NCBI GenBank assembly: GCA_946411505.1
Contig: CAMKEG010000006.1
Span: 1 to 64,000, forward strand
DNA length: 64,000 bases
Source: an uncultured Treponema sp.
GTDB lineage: Bacteria > Spirochaetota > Spirochaetia > Treponematales > Treponemataceae
Direction of reading: 5' to 3'
The position numbers and the translations under genes were made by a program. The notes below the pieces were generated by a model. That model was not told the DNA's origin. It searched no databases and saw nothing but the letters and a program-made list of their open reading frames with translations. How positions within the stretch are numbered: the stretch's first letter is position 1; each line of letters starts with the position of its first letter. Of the stretch, positions 47,672 to 55,886 are shown piece by piece.

Positions 47672-48288
47672 GAATTTATTATCGGAAGAATTTCCTTCCA
47701 GATTAAATCTGAAATTTTTTCTTTGGGAAGGGTGGCGTCAAGCTCTACGATTCTCATGCCGCTGTTTTCTAGTTTTTTGTATTGGTCGATTATCGCGCGG
47801 TAGCGCGAAGCCGTGTCGTTAAGGAACTTTTCGTTTTCGTATATCTCTTTTGCTTCCCCGCGCATTTCGACGCGTTCAAGGGATTTTTGCGCCGAAATGT
47901 CAAAGAAGAACAAAAGTTGGGGCAGAGGAAAGGGGCTGTTGAGCGTTTTGGGCAAGTCCTCGCCGCAAGTCACGCCCTGGTAGGCCAGGTTTGAAAAGAG
48001 ATATCTATCCGATACAACTGTTAAGCCGTTTTTAGTTTGGTCAACAATTCCGCCTTGTCCCCAAAGGTGTTCCGCCCTGTCCGCGGCAAAGAGGTAGGCC
48101 GCCGTTTGCGGGGCGACTTTTTCCTTTCCGGCCAAAATCTGGCGCAAGAATTTTCCCGTGGGCCTTTCTGTCGGCTCGGCGGTGAAGGCGATTTTTTTGC
48201 CCGAGTCACGTTCCGCCAAAAGCCGCATTTGGGTTGAAGTGCCCGCTCCGTCTATTCCCTCAAAAACTACAAAATTGTTAAGTATCAT
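47668..48288 (-). CDS. tmk: Thymidylate kinase with altered P-loop
   Basis: Tmk phosphorylates dTMP to dTDP. The ATG at 48288, with TGAGG before it, gives 206 residues, the normal size; the longer frame to 48495 runs into tamB. FVVFEGIDGAGTSTQ is clearly the TMP-kinase P-loop, but the lysine of GxGKST is Thr17 here. Other motifs are kept: TAEPTERPTG, AADRAEH and VVSDRYLFSNLAYQG (DRY-type). Either the lysine is supplied elsewhere or this is a lineage variant. The rest of the protein looks intact, so it is probably active. Confidence 0.93.
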   Translation of the reverse strand: MILNNFVVFEGIDGAGTSTQMRLLAERDSGKKIAFTAEPTERPTGKFLRQILAGKEKVAPQTAAYLFAADRAEHLWGQGGIVDQTKNGLTVVSDRYLFSNLAYQGVTCGEDLPKTLNSPFPLPQLLFFFDISAQKSLERVEMRGEAKEIYENEKFLNDTASRYRAIIDQYKKLENSGMRIVELDATLPKEKISDLIWKEILPIINS

Positions 48289-48403
48289 AGTAGAAAACCT
48301 CAAAATTTTGGCCAAAACAGCCGATAATATATACGGTATACCATAATGCAAAATTTTGCAATCGTCCGCCGCTCTTTCGCGCGCTTGAAGGATTGATTTT
48401 TTC

Positions 48404-51400
48404 ATGAAATTCAAGGCTCGCCACATAAAGATTGGCATCTGCATTTTTATTTTTCTCGTTCTTCTGGCCGTTTCCAACAGGCTTTTGCTGCCCATTTACA
48501 ACAAGGCGGGCTTCCAAATCCAAGAAACGATGCAGTCCGTCCAAAACGGGCTCAGGGAAAAGACCGGCCTCGCGATTTCCTACAAGTCGCTTTCTCCGTC
48601 GATTTTGTCCGGAGTCAACCTAAACGGAATCACCCTTTACGATTCGAAGAGCGGGGAGGCGGTGGCCTCCATTGGCCGCCTTTCTTTGGGCTACACGCTA
48701 AAAAGCTTGTTCTCAAAGAATGTGGCCGGCAGTTTTGAAAGCCTTGTCTTGCGCGACGTCGAAATCACGATTGAGCGCGGAAAGAACGACTTTTGGCTCT
48801 CCGTCTTGAACCAAGGCAGGAACGGAGGCAGGCCCGGGTTTGAGGCGGCGAATCTTGACGGAGACCTTGTCAAGTCGTTCTTTGAAAGCTTGGAGCTTGA
48901 AGGTGTGAACTTAAAGCTTTCCTCCGACGCCAAAATTTATCGCTTGCGGATAATTTACAAGGACAAGAAGAACGACGTCTTCTGCGAGTCCGACATTTCA
49001 AAAGCCTTTTTGAGCGCTAACGGCTCCAACAAAATCGACGCCCTTGTTTCCGGCTCCTTCTCCGTGAACTTGTTTGGAAAAAAAGTTTCCGGCGTCCTTG
49101 ACTTTTCGTCAGTGATTCCCAGAAGCCTTGACGGAAGCTCCGCCGTCTTGCGCTTTTCCGACTTGAACGCAAGCGACTACCGCGTCCGCTATGTCGGCTT
49201 TTTGGCGGAATACAAGGACCGCAAGTTTACGTTCAAAATGCTTCCTAGCGTTAGAAACGTTTACGCGGAAACTTCGGTGGACTTTGAAAGCGGAAACATC
49301 GTGGCAAGCCTCTTCTCCGACAGTTTCAACCTCGGCAACTTGGCGCAGACAAGCCGAGACGACAAAATAACCGAGAGCCTTTTCTCGATGAACTTTTCGT
49401 TGAACGCGGCCGCGAGCTACAACTACAAGACCGGAGTTTTTGACTATTCTTCCACAGGCGACATTTTTGTTCCGGGAAGCGTGATTCCCGCCGAAAAATT
49501 CCAAAGCGACACGCTGGTGTCCTACTCTTTCTCCGGCAACGAAAAGGCGATAGACGTCTCGTACCTAAAAACTTCCGGCGAGCGCTACAACCTGAATTTT
49601 GAGGGAGCCTGCGACTTCACGACAAAGCAGCCGTCGGGAACGCTTGCGGTTGAGTCGGTCATTCTTCCAAACGGCGGCGAAATTTCCACGGAGATTTACA
49701 TAGACAAGCTTGAGAACGGCTTCATGTGCTTCGCGCCGCAGATTTTCTTGGACCAAAACGTTTTCACCGCCGCGCAGCTTAACGTCCTTCCGTCAGCGGA
49801 TTCTTGGGACTGGACCTTTGAAGTTTCGGACTACTCGCATGAAAGCGAGCCGGGAACGGTGTCCATTTTTGGAAGCTGGTCGCCGCAGACAAAGGCGGCG
49901 CAGGCCTCCCTTTCCTTCAACACAATTTACCTTGACAGCATCGTAAAGACTTCCGCCTTCTTCGCGGAAGAGAACATGAAGCCGCTTTTGAACGCGGGCT
50001 CGGAAGCGGTCCAGTCCTTCATCTTTTCTTGCGACACTTTCGCTTCCGGCGTGGGGCAGGACTTCTCGTTCAGCGTGCCTTACGCGATTGTCGCCAACAC
50101 AAGCCGCGACGACCAAATGTTGATTTTGGAGGCCGACGGCAACGAAGACACTTTCCAGCTTTCGCGCCTTGAATTTGTCTTTGGCGGCCAAAAGCTTTTG
50201 ATGGACGGCCTTGTGGAACGATTCCCTGAAAGCAAGGAGCGGCTTTTGAGCGGCCGCCTTGAACTTAACGGCATTCCCTATAATTTCTCCGGCGTTTCCA
50301 GCAAGGACAGGCTTGAAATAAATTCTGAATACGGACTGCGCTTCGCCTTTGGAACGGACACTTCCGGCGCCGAGGCCGTCATCGAAGGCGCTTTCGCGGC
50401 CGCCGGCTTTCCGATAAGGGTGAGCGACAGGACGTTTGAAATTTCTACGGAAACGACATTCTCCTACTCTTTGGAAAACGGCTTCAGCGCCAGCGTTCCT
50501 TACTTTGACAGCCGCTTTTTGGAAGGAACCAGCGACTTGAATCCGACGCTGTCTTTTTCCGCGAGCGTTGACAAGACGGCGGCGCGCTTTGACAGCATCT
50601 CCTATTCCGACATCGTTTCAACGTTGAACGGAAGCGGAGCCGTCGTCTACAATTTTGACGGGCGAATCCTTCAAAACGCCGACTACAATTTCCTGCTTGA
50701 GAATTCTTTCGGCTTTGAAAAAGTTTCCTTGGACGGAACGATAATAAATTCCTTGCAAACGCCCTTGAACGTCGGCTCAATCTTGTCCGGCTCCTTTGTG
50801 AAAAACCTTTTCTTCACTTTGCAGTTGAACATAGATTCCTTGCGCTCCGAGCGCTTTTACGCCGGCTCAAGCGAGAGCGACTCTGTCAACGCCAACGTGA
50901 CGATGCAAGGCTCCGTCTCAAATCCCTTTGTCTCCCTTGACATTCCGCGCGCCGCGCTGACCGTCCAAAACAAGCCCTTGACTTTTAGCGCTCAGGCCGT
51001 GATTGAAGACAGGGTTTTCTCGTTGCAAAAAGCCTCCGCCGATTGGGGCGACACGGAAATCACCGGCATCCTTGCCAATTTTGACCAAAAGACTTGGGAC
51101 GGAAATTTGTCTTTCAACATAAAGACAAATTTCTTTGGAAGAGTCCTTAACGCCAAGGCGGGCGCGGTGATAAAGGCGGAGTCGCCCGTTGACAAAGGCG
51201 TTCCGGAAGCCTTCAGCGTAAGCCTTGACGCGGAGGAAATAAAGGCCGTCCAGAAGGGCAAGAAAAAGCCTGAAAAATTCCACGTGGGAATCATGAAGAT
51301 TCAAGACGACTTTTTCTTGTCGTCAAGCCCCAACATCGGTGTCAACGGAAGCCTTGTCGGCTACCGCGACGTGTCCGTTTCCGTTAAGAACGACGCGCCC

Positions 51401-52888
51401 TTCAACTTGAACGTCGACGGAAGCGTCGGAAGAAATTTCTTGGATTTGAAAGTATCGGACATTCAAATAAGCCCGCGCGTTGTCTTGGACTCCCTTGGAA
51501 TTGACCTTGTGAAAATTTACAAGGGGCTTGCGGTGGGCGGCTTCGAGCTTAAGGGAAGTCCGATGAATCCTAGCTTCCACGGACAAATTGACATTCCCAA
51601 CGCCGAATTCAATTTCCCCAACTTTTTCAAGAAGCGCGCGTCGACGCCGATGGTTTCGCTGATTATGTCAGGCTCCCAATTCTACACCGAGCCGACCCGC
51701 TGCCATTTGCAAGGACAGCCGATTGACGTGACCGTCAACGTGCAGATGAACAGGCTGGCCTTTGAAAGCCTTGACGTCCGCGTGCAGACCATCGGAAACG
51801 AATATGTTCCGCTCAACTTGAACCTTTCGGAAATGCACGTAAAGGGCGACTTCTTGGCGGACATGACAATTTCCCTTGAGAACGACACCATAGGAGTTTC
51901 CGGCGAGCTTACGGCCAAGAACGCCAACGCGGAATTTGGCGCCACCAGGCTTAACGAAATTGTTTCCGGCTTGAAGCTTTCGGATTCCGACGACGATGAC
52001 GACGACGGCTTCCCGGTCGACGTATCTTTGCGCATAAAGACCGGGCCGCGCGTCCAAATCTCCTACACGACCTTCCTGCGCGCCGTCGTCGTTCCGGGAA
52101 GCGAAATTGAAGTCACTTACATCGGCGAGGACAAGCGGCTTTTGCTTGACGGAGAGGTTCCGATTAGAAGCGGCGAAATTGTCTACTTGAACTCAAGCTT
52201 CTACATAAAAGAGGGCGAAATTCACTTTAGCGACGACGACGAGAGCTTTGACCCAAGCATTTCCATCGTGGCGGAATGCAAAACGCGCGACGAAGACAGC
52301 GAGCCGGTCACGATAACCTTGTCGGTGGAAAAGCAGCATTTGAGCAACCTTAAGCCCAGGCTCAGCGCCAGCCCCGCCAAGTCCGAGCGGGAAATTATGG
52401 AAATTTTGGGCGGAATTATCACGGCCAACGCCGACAGCGCGGCCGCGTTCGCCCTTGCTACCGGCGATTACGCGATTCAAACCGTCGTTATAAGAAGATT
52501 GGAAAATGCATTGCGTGATTTCTTTAATTTTGATATATTCTCTGTAAGGACAATGGTTGTTCAGAACGCTGTGAAGCAGAGCGTCAGAAATTCATCTGGT
52601 TCCGGCAATTTGGCCGGTAACTATTTGGACGGTACGACTGTTTACATAGGTAAGTACTTTGGTGACACTTTGTTTGCGGACGCTATGTTGAGGCTTGATT
52701 ATGATAAAAACAGGGTCAACAACGACTACGCGTACGACGGAATAGCCTTTAAGCCCGAAGTGGGCTTTGAGCTGGCGGCTCCTTTTGCCAAAATCAGATG
52801 GAGCGTTTCGCCGGATCTGGAAAGCATTCTCAACATGAAAATTGTTGAGAATACGGCGCTTACGTTGTCTTGGAAGTTTAACTTTTAA
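48404..52888 (+). CDS. tamB: Translocation and assembly module protein TamB (AsmA-like lipid transport family)
   Basis: TamB-type proteins bridge inner and outer membranes and are proposed to move phospholipids or help assemble outer-membrane proteins. The product has 1494 residues: an N-terminal membrane helix (about 9-29), a very long region of repetitive beta strands, and the conserved C-terminal DUF490 domain (about 1150-1494). The latter includes the DGEVPIRSGEIVYLNSSFYI and LGGIITANADSAAA segments. It ends in phenylalanine. It lies 19 nt upstream of bamA, the common tamB-Omp85 pairing. An acidic DSDDDDDDG stretch lies near residue 1200. Confidence 0.93.
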   Translation: MKFKARHIKIGICIFIFLVLLAVSNRLLLPIYNKAGFQIQETMQSVQNGLREKTGLAISYKSLSPSILSGVNLNGITLYDSKSGEAVASIGRLSLGYTLKSLFSKNVAGSFESLVLRDVEITIERGKNDFWLSVLNQGRNGGRPGFEAANLDGDLVKSFFESLELEGVNLKLSSDAKIYRLRIIYKDKKNDVFCESDISKAFLSANGSNKIDALVSGSFSVNLFGKKVSGVLDFSSVIPRSLDGSSAVLRFSDLNASDYRVRYVGFLAEYKDRKFTFKMLPSVRNVYAETSVDFESGNIVASLFSDSFNLGNLAQTSRDDKITESLFSMNFSLNAAASYNYKTGVFDYSSTGDIFVPGSVIPAEKFQSDTLVSYSFSGNEKAIDVSYLKTSGERYNLNFEGACDFTTKQPSGTLAVESVILPNGGEISTEIYIDKLENGFMCFAPQIFLDQNVFTAAQLNVLPSADSWDWTFEVSDYSHESEPGTVSIFGSWSPQTKAAQASLSFNTIYLDSIVKTSAFFAEENMKPLLNAGSEAVQSFIFSCDTFASGVGQDFSFSVPYAIVANTSRDDQMLILEADGNEDTFQLSRLEFVFGGQKLLMDGLVERFPESKERLLSGRLELNGIPYNFSGVSSKDRLEINSEYGLRFAFGTDTSGAEAVIEGAFAAAGFPIRVSDRTFEISTETTFSYSLENGFSASVPYFDSRFLEGTSDLNPTLSFSASVDKTAARFDSISYSDIVSTLNGSGAVVYNFDGRILQNADYNFLLENSFGFEKVSLDGTIINSLQTPLNVGSILSGSFVKNLFFTLQLNIDSLRSERFYAGSSESDSVNANVTMQGSVSNPFVSLDIPRAALTVQNKPLTFSAQAVIEDRVFSLQKASADWGDTEITGILANFDQKTWDGNLSFNIKTNFFGRVLNAKAGAVIKAESPVDKGVPEAFSVSLDAEEIKAVQKGKKKPEKFHVGIMKIQDDFFLSSSPNIGVNGSLVGYRDVSVSVKNDAPFNLNVDGSVGRNFLDLKVSDIQISPRVVLDSLGIDLVKIYKGLAVGGFELKGSPMNPSFHGQIDIPNAEFNFPNFFKKRASTPMVSLIMSGSQFYTEPTRCHLQGQPIDVTVNVQMNRLAFESLDVRVQTIGNEYVPLNLNLSEMHVKGDFLADMTISLENDTIGVSGELTAKNANAEFGATRLNEIVSGLKLSDSDDDDDDGFPVDVSLRIKTGPRVQISYTTFLRAVVVPGSEIEVTYIGEDKRLLLDGEVPIRSGEIVYLNSSFYIKEGEIHFSDDDESFDPSISIVAECKTRDEDSEPVTITLSVEKQHLSNLKPRLSASPAKSEREIMEILGGIITANADSAAAFALATGDYAIQTVVIRRLENALRDFFNFDIFSVRTMVVQNAVKQSVRNSSGSGNLAGNYLDGTTVYIGKYFGDTLFADAMLRLDYDKNRVNNDYAYDGIAFKPEVGFELAAPFAKIRWSVSPDLESILNMKIVENTALTLSWKFNF

Positions 52889-52907
52889 AAATTTGGAGTA
52901 AAAAATT

Positions 52908-55304
52908 ATGTTTTTGCGGCGCAAATTGTTTTTTGCAATTCTTCTATTAATAAGCCTCTGTTCGTTTGCCAGCTTCGCCCAGGAGGACGACGACTGGTAT
53001 ATGGACCGCCCGATAACAAAAGTGACTTTCAAGGGCCTGCAAAGCGTGAAGCAGTCCGACCTTTCGGGCTTGACCTCAAGCTATGTCGGACAAAAATTTA
53101 AGGATTGCTTTTATGATTTGCTGAACCGTTTGGAGGCGTTGAATTATTTTGAGGAAATTTCTCCGGGCGCGATTCACGACTCCGGCTCCGGCGTCATTCT
53201 TGTGATAACCGTAAAGGAAAAGCCCGTCATTTCTTCGATAAAATTTAGGGGCAACAAAAAGGTCAGGAACCCGCCTTTGCGCGAGGCCTTGAGCGTCAAG
53301 GTCGGAAATGTCTTTTCCGAAGCGGACGTCTTGGTTGACGAGCGCGCCATCAGAAACGTTTACCTTGACAAGGGCTTTTCTTCCGTAAAAGTTTCCCACA
53401 CCGCAGAAACGACCGCCTCCGGAGTTGTCGTCACATTCATCATAAGCGAAGGAAATTCCATCGCGGTCGTGGGCGTTAACTTTGAGGGCAACGCCGCGTT
53501 CTCCTCAAAAAAATTAAAGAAGCAGACAAAGCTAAAGACCGTCAACATATTCTCAAAAGGCGCCTTCAAGGAGAGCCAATTGGAAGTCGACAGGCAGAGC
53601 ATCTCAAAGTATTACATGGACCGCGGCTACCTTGACTTTCATATTTTGGACGTCACCCGCGATGTCGTCCACAACGACAAGAAAGACCGCGACGAAATGA
53701 CCATCACTTACTTTTTGTACGAAGGCTCGATTTACACCTTTGACGGAGTTTCCATAACGGGCAACAGGGTTTTCACTAAGGAAAGGCTTGAGGCTTTGGT
53801 GACCTTGAAAAAAGGCGCGGTCTTCAACATGACGGAATTCCAGCAGTCGATGACCGCGATAAGCGACTTGTATTATGAAAACGGCTATACGGAGAACTCT
53901 TTCCAGCCGGCGGAAAACCGGGACGCGGCGGAAAGAAAAGTTTCGTTCACCCTTACCATCACCGAGCGGGACAGAAGCCATGTTGAAAAAGTGATAGTGA
54001 AGGGCAACGAAAAGACAAAGGATTTTGTAATAACGCGAGAGCTTCCGATTGAAAGCGGCGACGTCTTTTCAAAGGCCAAGATTACGAACGGCCTCAGAAA
54101 CTTGTACAACTTGCAGTACTTTTCAAGCGTCGTTCCCAGCGTCGAGCCGGGAAGCGACTCCAACTTGGTCAACTTGATTGTTTCCGTCGAGGAGCAGCAG
54201 ACAAACTCAATTGAATTTGGAATCACTTTTTCAGGAGTGAAGAACGCGTCCGACTTGCCGTTCTCCCTTTTCGCAAAATGGTCAAACTCCAACCTCTTGG
54301 GCTTGGGAAAAACCATTTCCGTCGGAACGACGCTTTCAACGACGGAGCAGTCAATCAGCTTCGGCTACTCCCAGCGCTGGCTTATGAACCTTCCGATTGA
54401 ATGGTCGGAAAACGTTTCCTTCTCGCACGCCAAGGCAAACTGTTTGCGCCTGTACTGGACGGAAGGCGGCGCCGTTGACTCCAGCAATTACTATATGGAA
54501 TACCAGCGCTGGCAGTTTAGCGCCGAGCATTCTTTGGCCCACCGCTGGATGCCCAACTGGGCGATCCTTACTTTGGCGGGCGGCTTGACAAACGCCCTCA
54601 CCAATTACATTTACGACAACAAGCTTTATACTCCGGTCGACTTGGGAATCAGCCGCTACGCAAACAATTGGGGCTTCACAAATTCAATTTGGACAAAATG
54701 GTCGATGGACGGCCGCGACGTCAACTTTGACCCGTCCAAGGGCTGGTTCTTCAGCGAGCGCATCGCTTGGTTCGGCTTGCTTCCTGTTGAGACGGACTTT
54801 TATTTTAGAAGCGACACCAAGCTTGAAGGCTACCACACTTTGCTTGACATTCCTTTCACCGAAAAGTGGGGCTTGAAAATTGTCTTTGCCGCCTTGACGA
54901 CGCTTTCGTTCCAGGCGCCCGCTCCGGGCTCTTCCGTAAGCGACACGCGCAAGCTTTATGTTGACGGCATGTTCAACGGCCGCGGCTGGACGGAAATTTA
55001 CAGCAACGTCAAGGGCAAGGCCATGCTCAGCCAAAACCTTGAGCTTCGCATTCCCATCATTCCCCGAATGTTCGCGCTTGACGGCTTCTTTGACGCCGTG
55101 GCCGTAAAGAACGATTTGGGAAGCTTGTTCTCCACCTTGCGCCTGGACGACTTTTATTTCAGCTTTGGACCTGACATTCGCGTCTTGATGCCGCAGTTCC
55201 CCTTGAGGCTTTTGCTCGCAAACTGCTTTAGAATTCAAAACGGAACTTTCAAGTGGGGCGACACGTGGAAATTTGTTCTTTCATTCAATCTTGTCAATAA
55301 ATGA
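52908..55304 (+). CDS. bamA: Outer membrane protein assembly factor BamA (Omp85 family)
   Basis: BamA inserts beta-barrel proteins into the outer membrane. The product has 798 residues with a signal peptide (about 1-24). Five POTRA domains lie at about 33-430; motifs such as VKEKPVISSIKFRGNKKV, VNFEGNAAFSSKKLKK and VSITGNRVFTKERLEALV mark them. The C-terminal barrel follows from about 440. A VxGF/VRGF-like motif is not obvious; the region FNGRGWTEIYS may correspond. The next gene, skp, starts 51 nt later behind an internal promoter. Confidence 0.95.
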   Translation: MFLRRKLFFAILLLISLCSFASFAQEDDDWYMDRPITKVTFKGLQSVKQSDLSGLTSSYVGQKFKDCFYDLLNRLEALNYFEEISPGAIHDSGSGVILVITVKEKPVISSIKFRGNKKVRNPPLREALSVKVGNVFSEADVLVDERAIRNVYLDKGFSSVKVSHTAETTASGVVVTFIISEGNSIAVVGVNFEGNAAFSSKKLKKQTKLKTVNIFSKGAFKESQLEVDRQSISKYYMDRGYLDFHILDVTRDVVHNDKKDRDEMTITYFLYEGSIYTFDGVSITGNRVFTKERLEALVTLKKGAVFNMTEFQQSMTAISDLYYENGYTENSFQPAENRDAAERKVSFTLTITERDRSHVEKVIVKGNEKTKDFVITRELPIESGDVFSKAKITNGLRNLYNLQYFSSVVPSVEPGSDSNLVNLIVSVEEQQTNSIEFGITFSGVKNASDLPFSLFAKWSNSNLLGLGKTISVGTTLSTTEQSISFGYSQRWLMNLPIEWSENVSFSHAKANCLRLYWTEGGAVDSSNYYMEYQRWQFSAEHSLAHRWMPNWAILTLAGGLTNALTNYIYDNKLYTPVDLGISRYANNWGFTNSIWTKWSMDGRDVNFDPSKGWFFSERIAWFGLLPVETDFYFRSDTKLEGYHTLLDIPFTEKWGLKIVFAALTTLSFQAPAPGSSVSDTRKLYVDGMFNGRGWTEIYSNVKGKAMLSQNLELRIPIIPRMFALDGFFDAVAVKNDLGSLFSTLRLDDFYFSFGPDIRVLMPQFPLRLLLANCFRIQNGTFKWGDTWKFVLSFNLVNK

Positions 55305-55319
55305 CATTTTTGTTATAAT
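55291..55319 (+). promoter_or_regulatory. Internal promoter for skp-mutS
   Basis: TTGTCA (55291-55296), inside the end of bamA, is followed after 17 nt by TATAAT (55314-55319), 36 nt before the skp ATG. It allows skp and mutS to be expressed apart from tamB-bamA. Confidence 0.72.
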
Positions 55320-55355
55320 TGTTTCCGCATAATTGAATTTTATGGAGTTTGGAAA

Positions 55356-55886
55356 ATGAATCTTTTAGTTAAAAAAATCGCTGTCGTCGCGCTTGCCTGC
55401 CTGTCGTCGGCCGGCCTTTTTGCCCAACAGCATATAACTAATTTTGGCGTGGTTGACACGACAAAAGTTTACGAGCAGTTTTTTAGAAATTCTTCCGCGG
55501 TAAAGGCTTACGAAGAAAAAAGGGCCGCCTTTCAGGAAGAGGTCAGCCGCCGCGCCGACGAAATCCGCGACTTGCAGACAAAGTTGCAGGAAGCCCAGGA
55601 TTTGGGAATGGATTCCGACGTCAAGAAATTTCAAGATTCCATCAGAATAAAGTCATCAAGCCTCAAGTCTTACACCCAGCAAAAGAACACAGAGCTTAAC
55701 AACATAAAGAACAACCTTTCAAACAACAACGAGTTCTACAAAAACCTCAACCGTACCATCAAGAAAGTCGCCGAAAACGAAGGCCTTTCAATGGTGATTA
55801 ACTTGCAGCAAAGCAATGCCATTTTGTGGTACAGCCCGGCGGTTGACATAACCGACAAAGTCATAGAGTCTTTGGAACAGCAATAA
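55356..55886 (+). CDS. Skp/OmpH-family periplasmic chaperone
   Basis: Skp holds unfolded outer-membrane proteins in the periplasm before BamA inserts them. The product has 176 residues with a signal peptide (about 1-23). FGVVDTTKVYEQFFRNSSAV is the family's N-terminal strand, and a long charged coiled coil spans about 45-130. The C-terminal VINLQQSNAILWYSPAVDIT returns to the core, as in OmpH proteins. Position after bamA is the usual one. The stop overlaps the mutS ATG by one base. Confidence 0.92.
   Translation: MNLLVKKIAVVALACLSSAGLFAQQHITNFGVVDTTKVYEQFFRNSSAVKAYEEKRAAFQEEVSRRADEIRDLQTKLQEAQDLGMDSDVKKFQDSIRIKSSSLKSYTQQKNTELNNIKNNLSNNNEFYKNLNRTIKKVAENEGLSMVINLQQSNAILWYSPAVDITDKVIESLEQQ

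Noticed and set aside
47668..48495. Long 275-aa version of tmk
   Set aside because: The extension overlaps the start of tamB and the shared promoter region. The conserved Tmk N-terminus begins at 48288.
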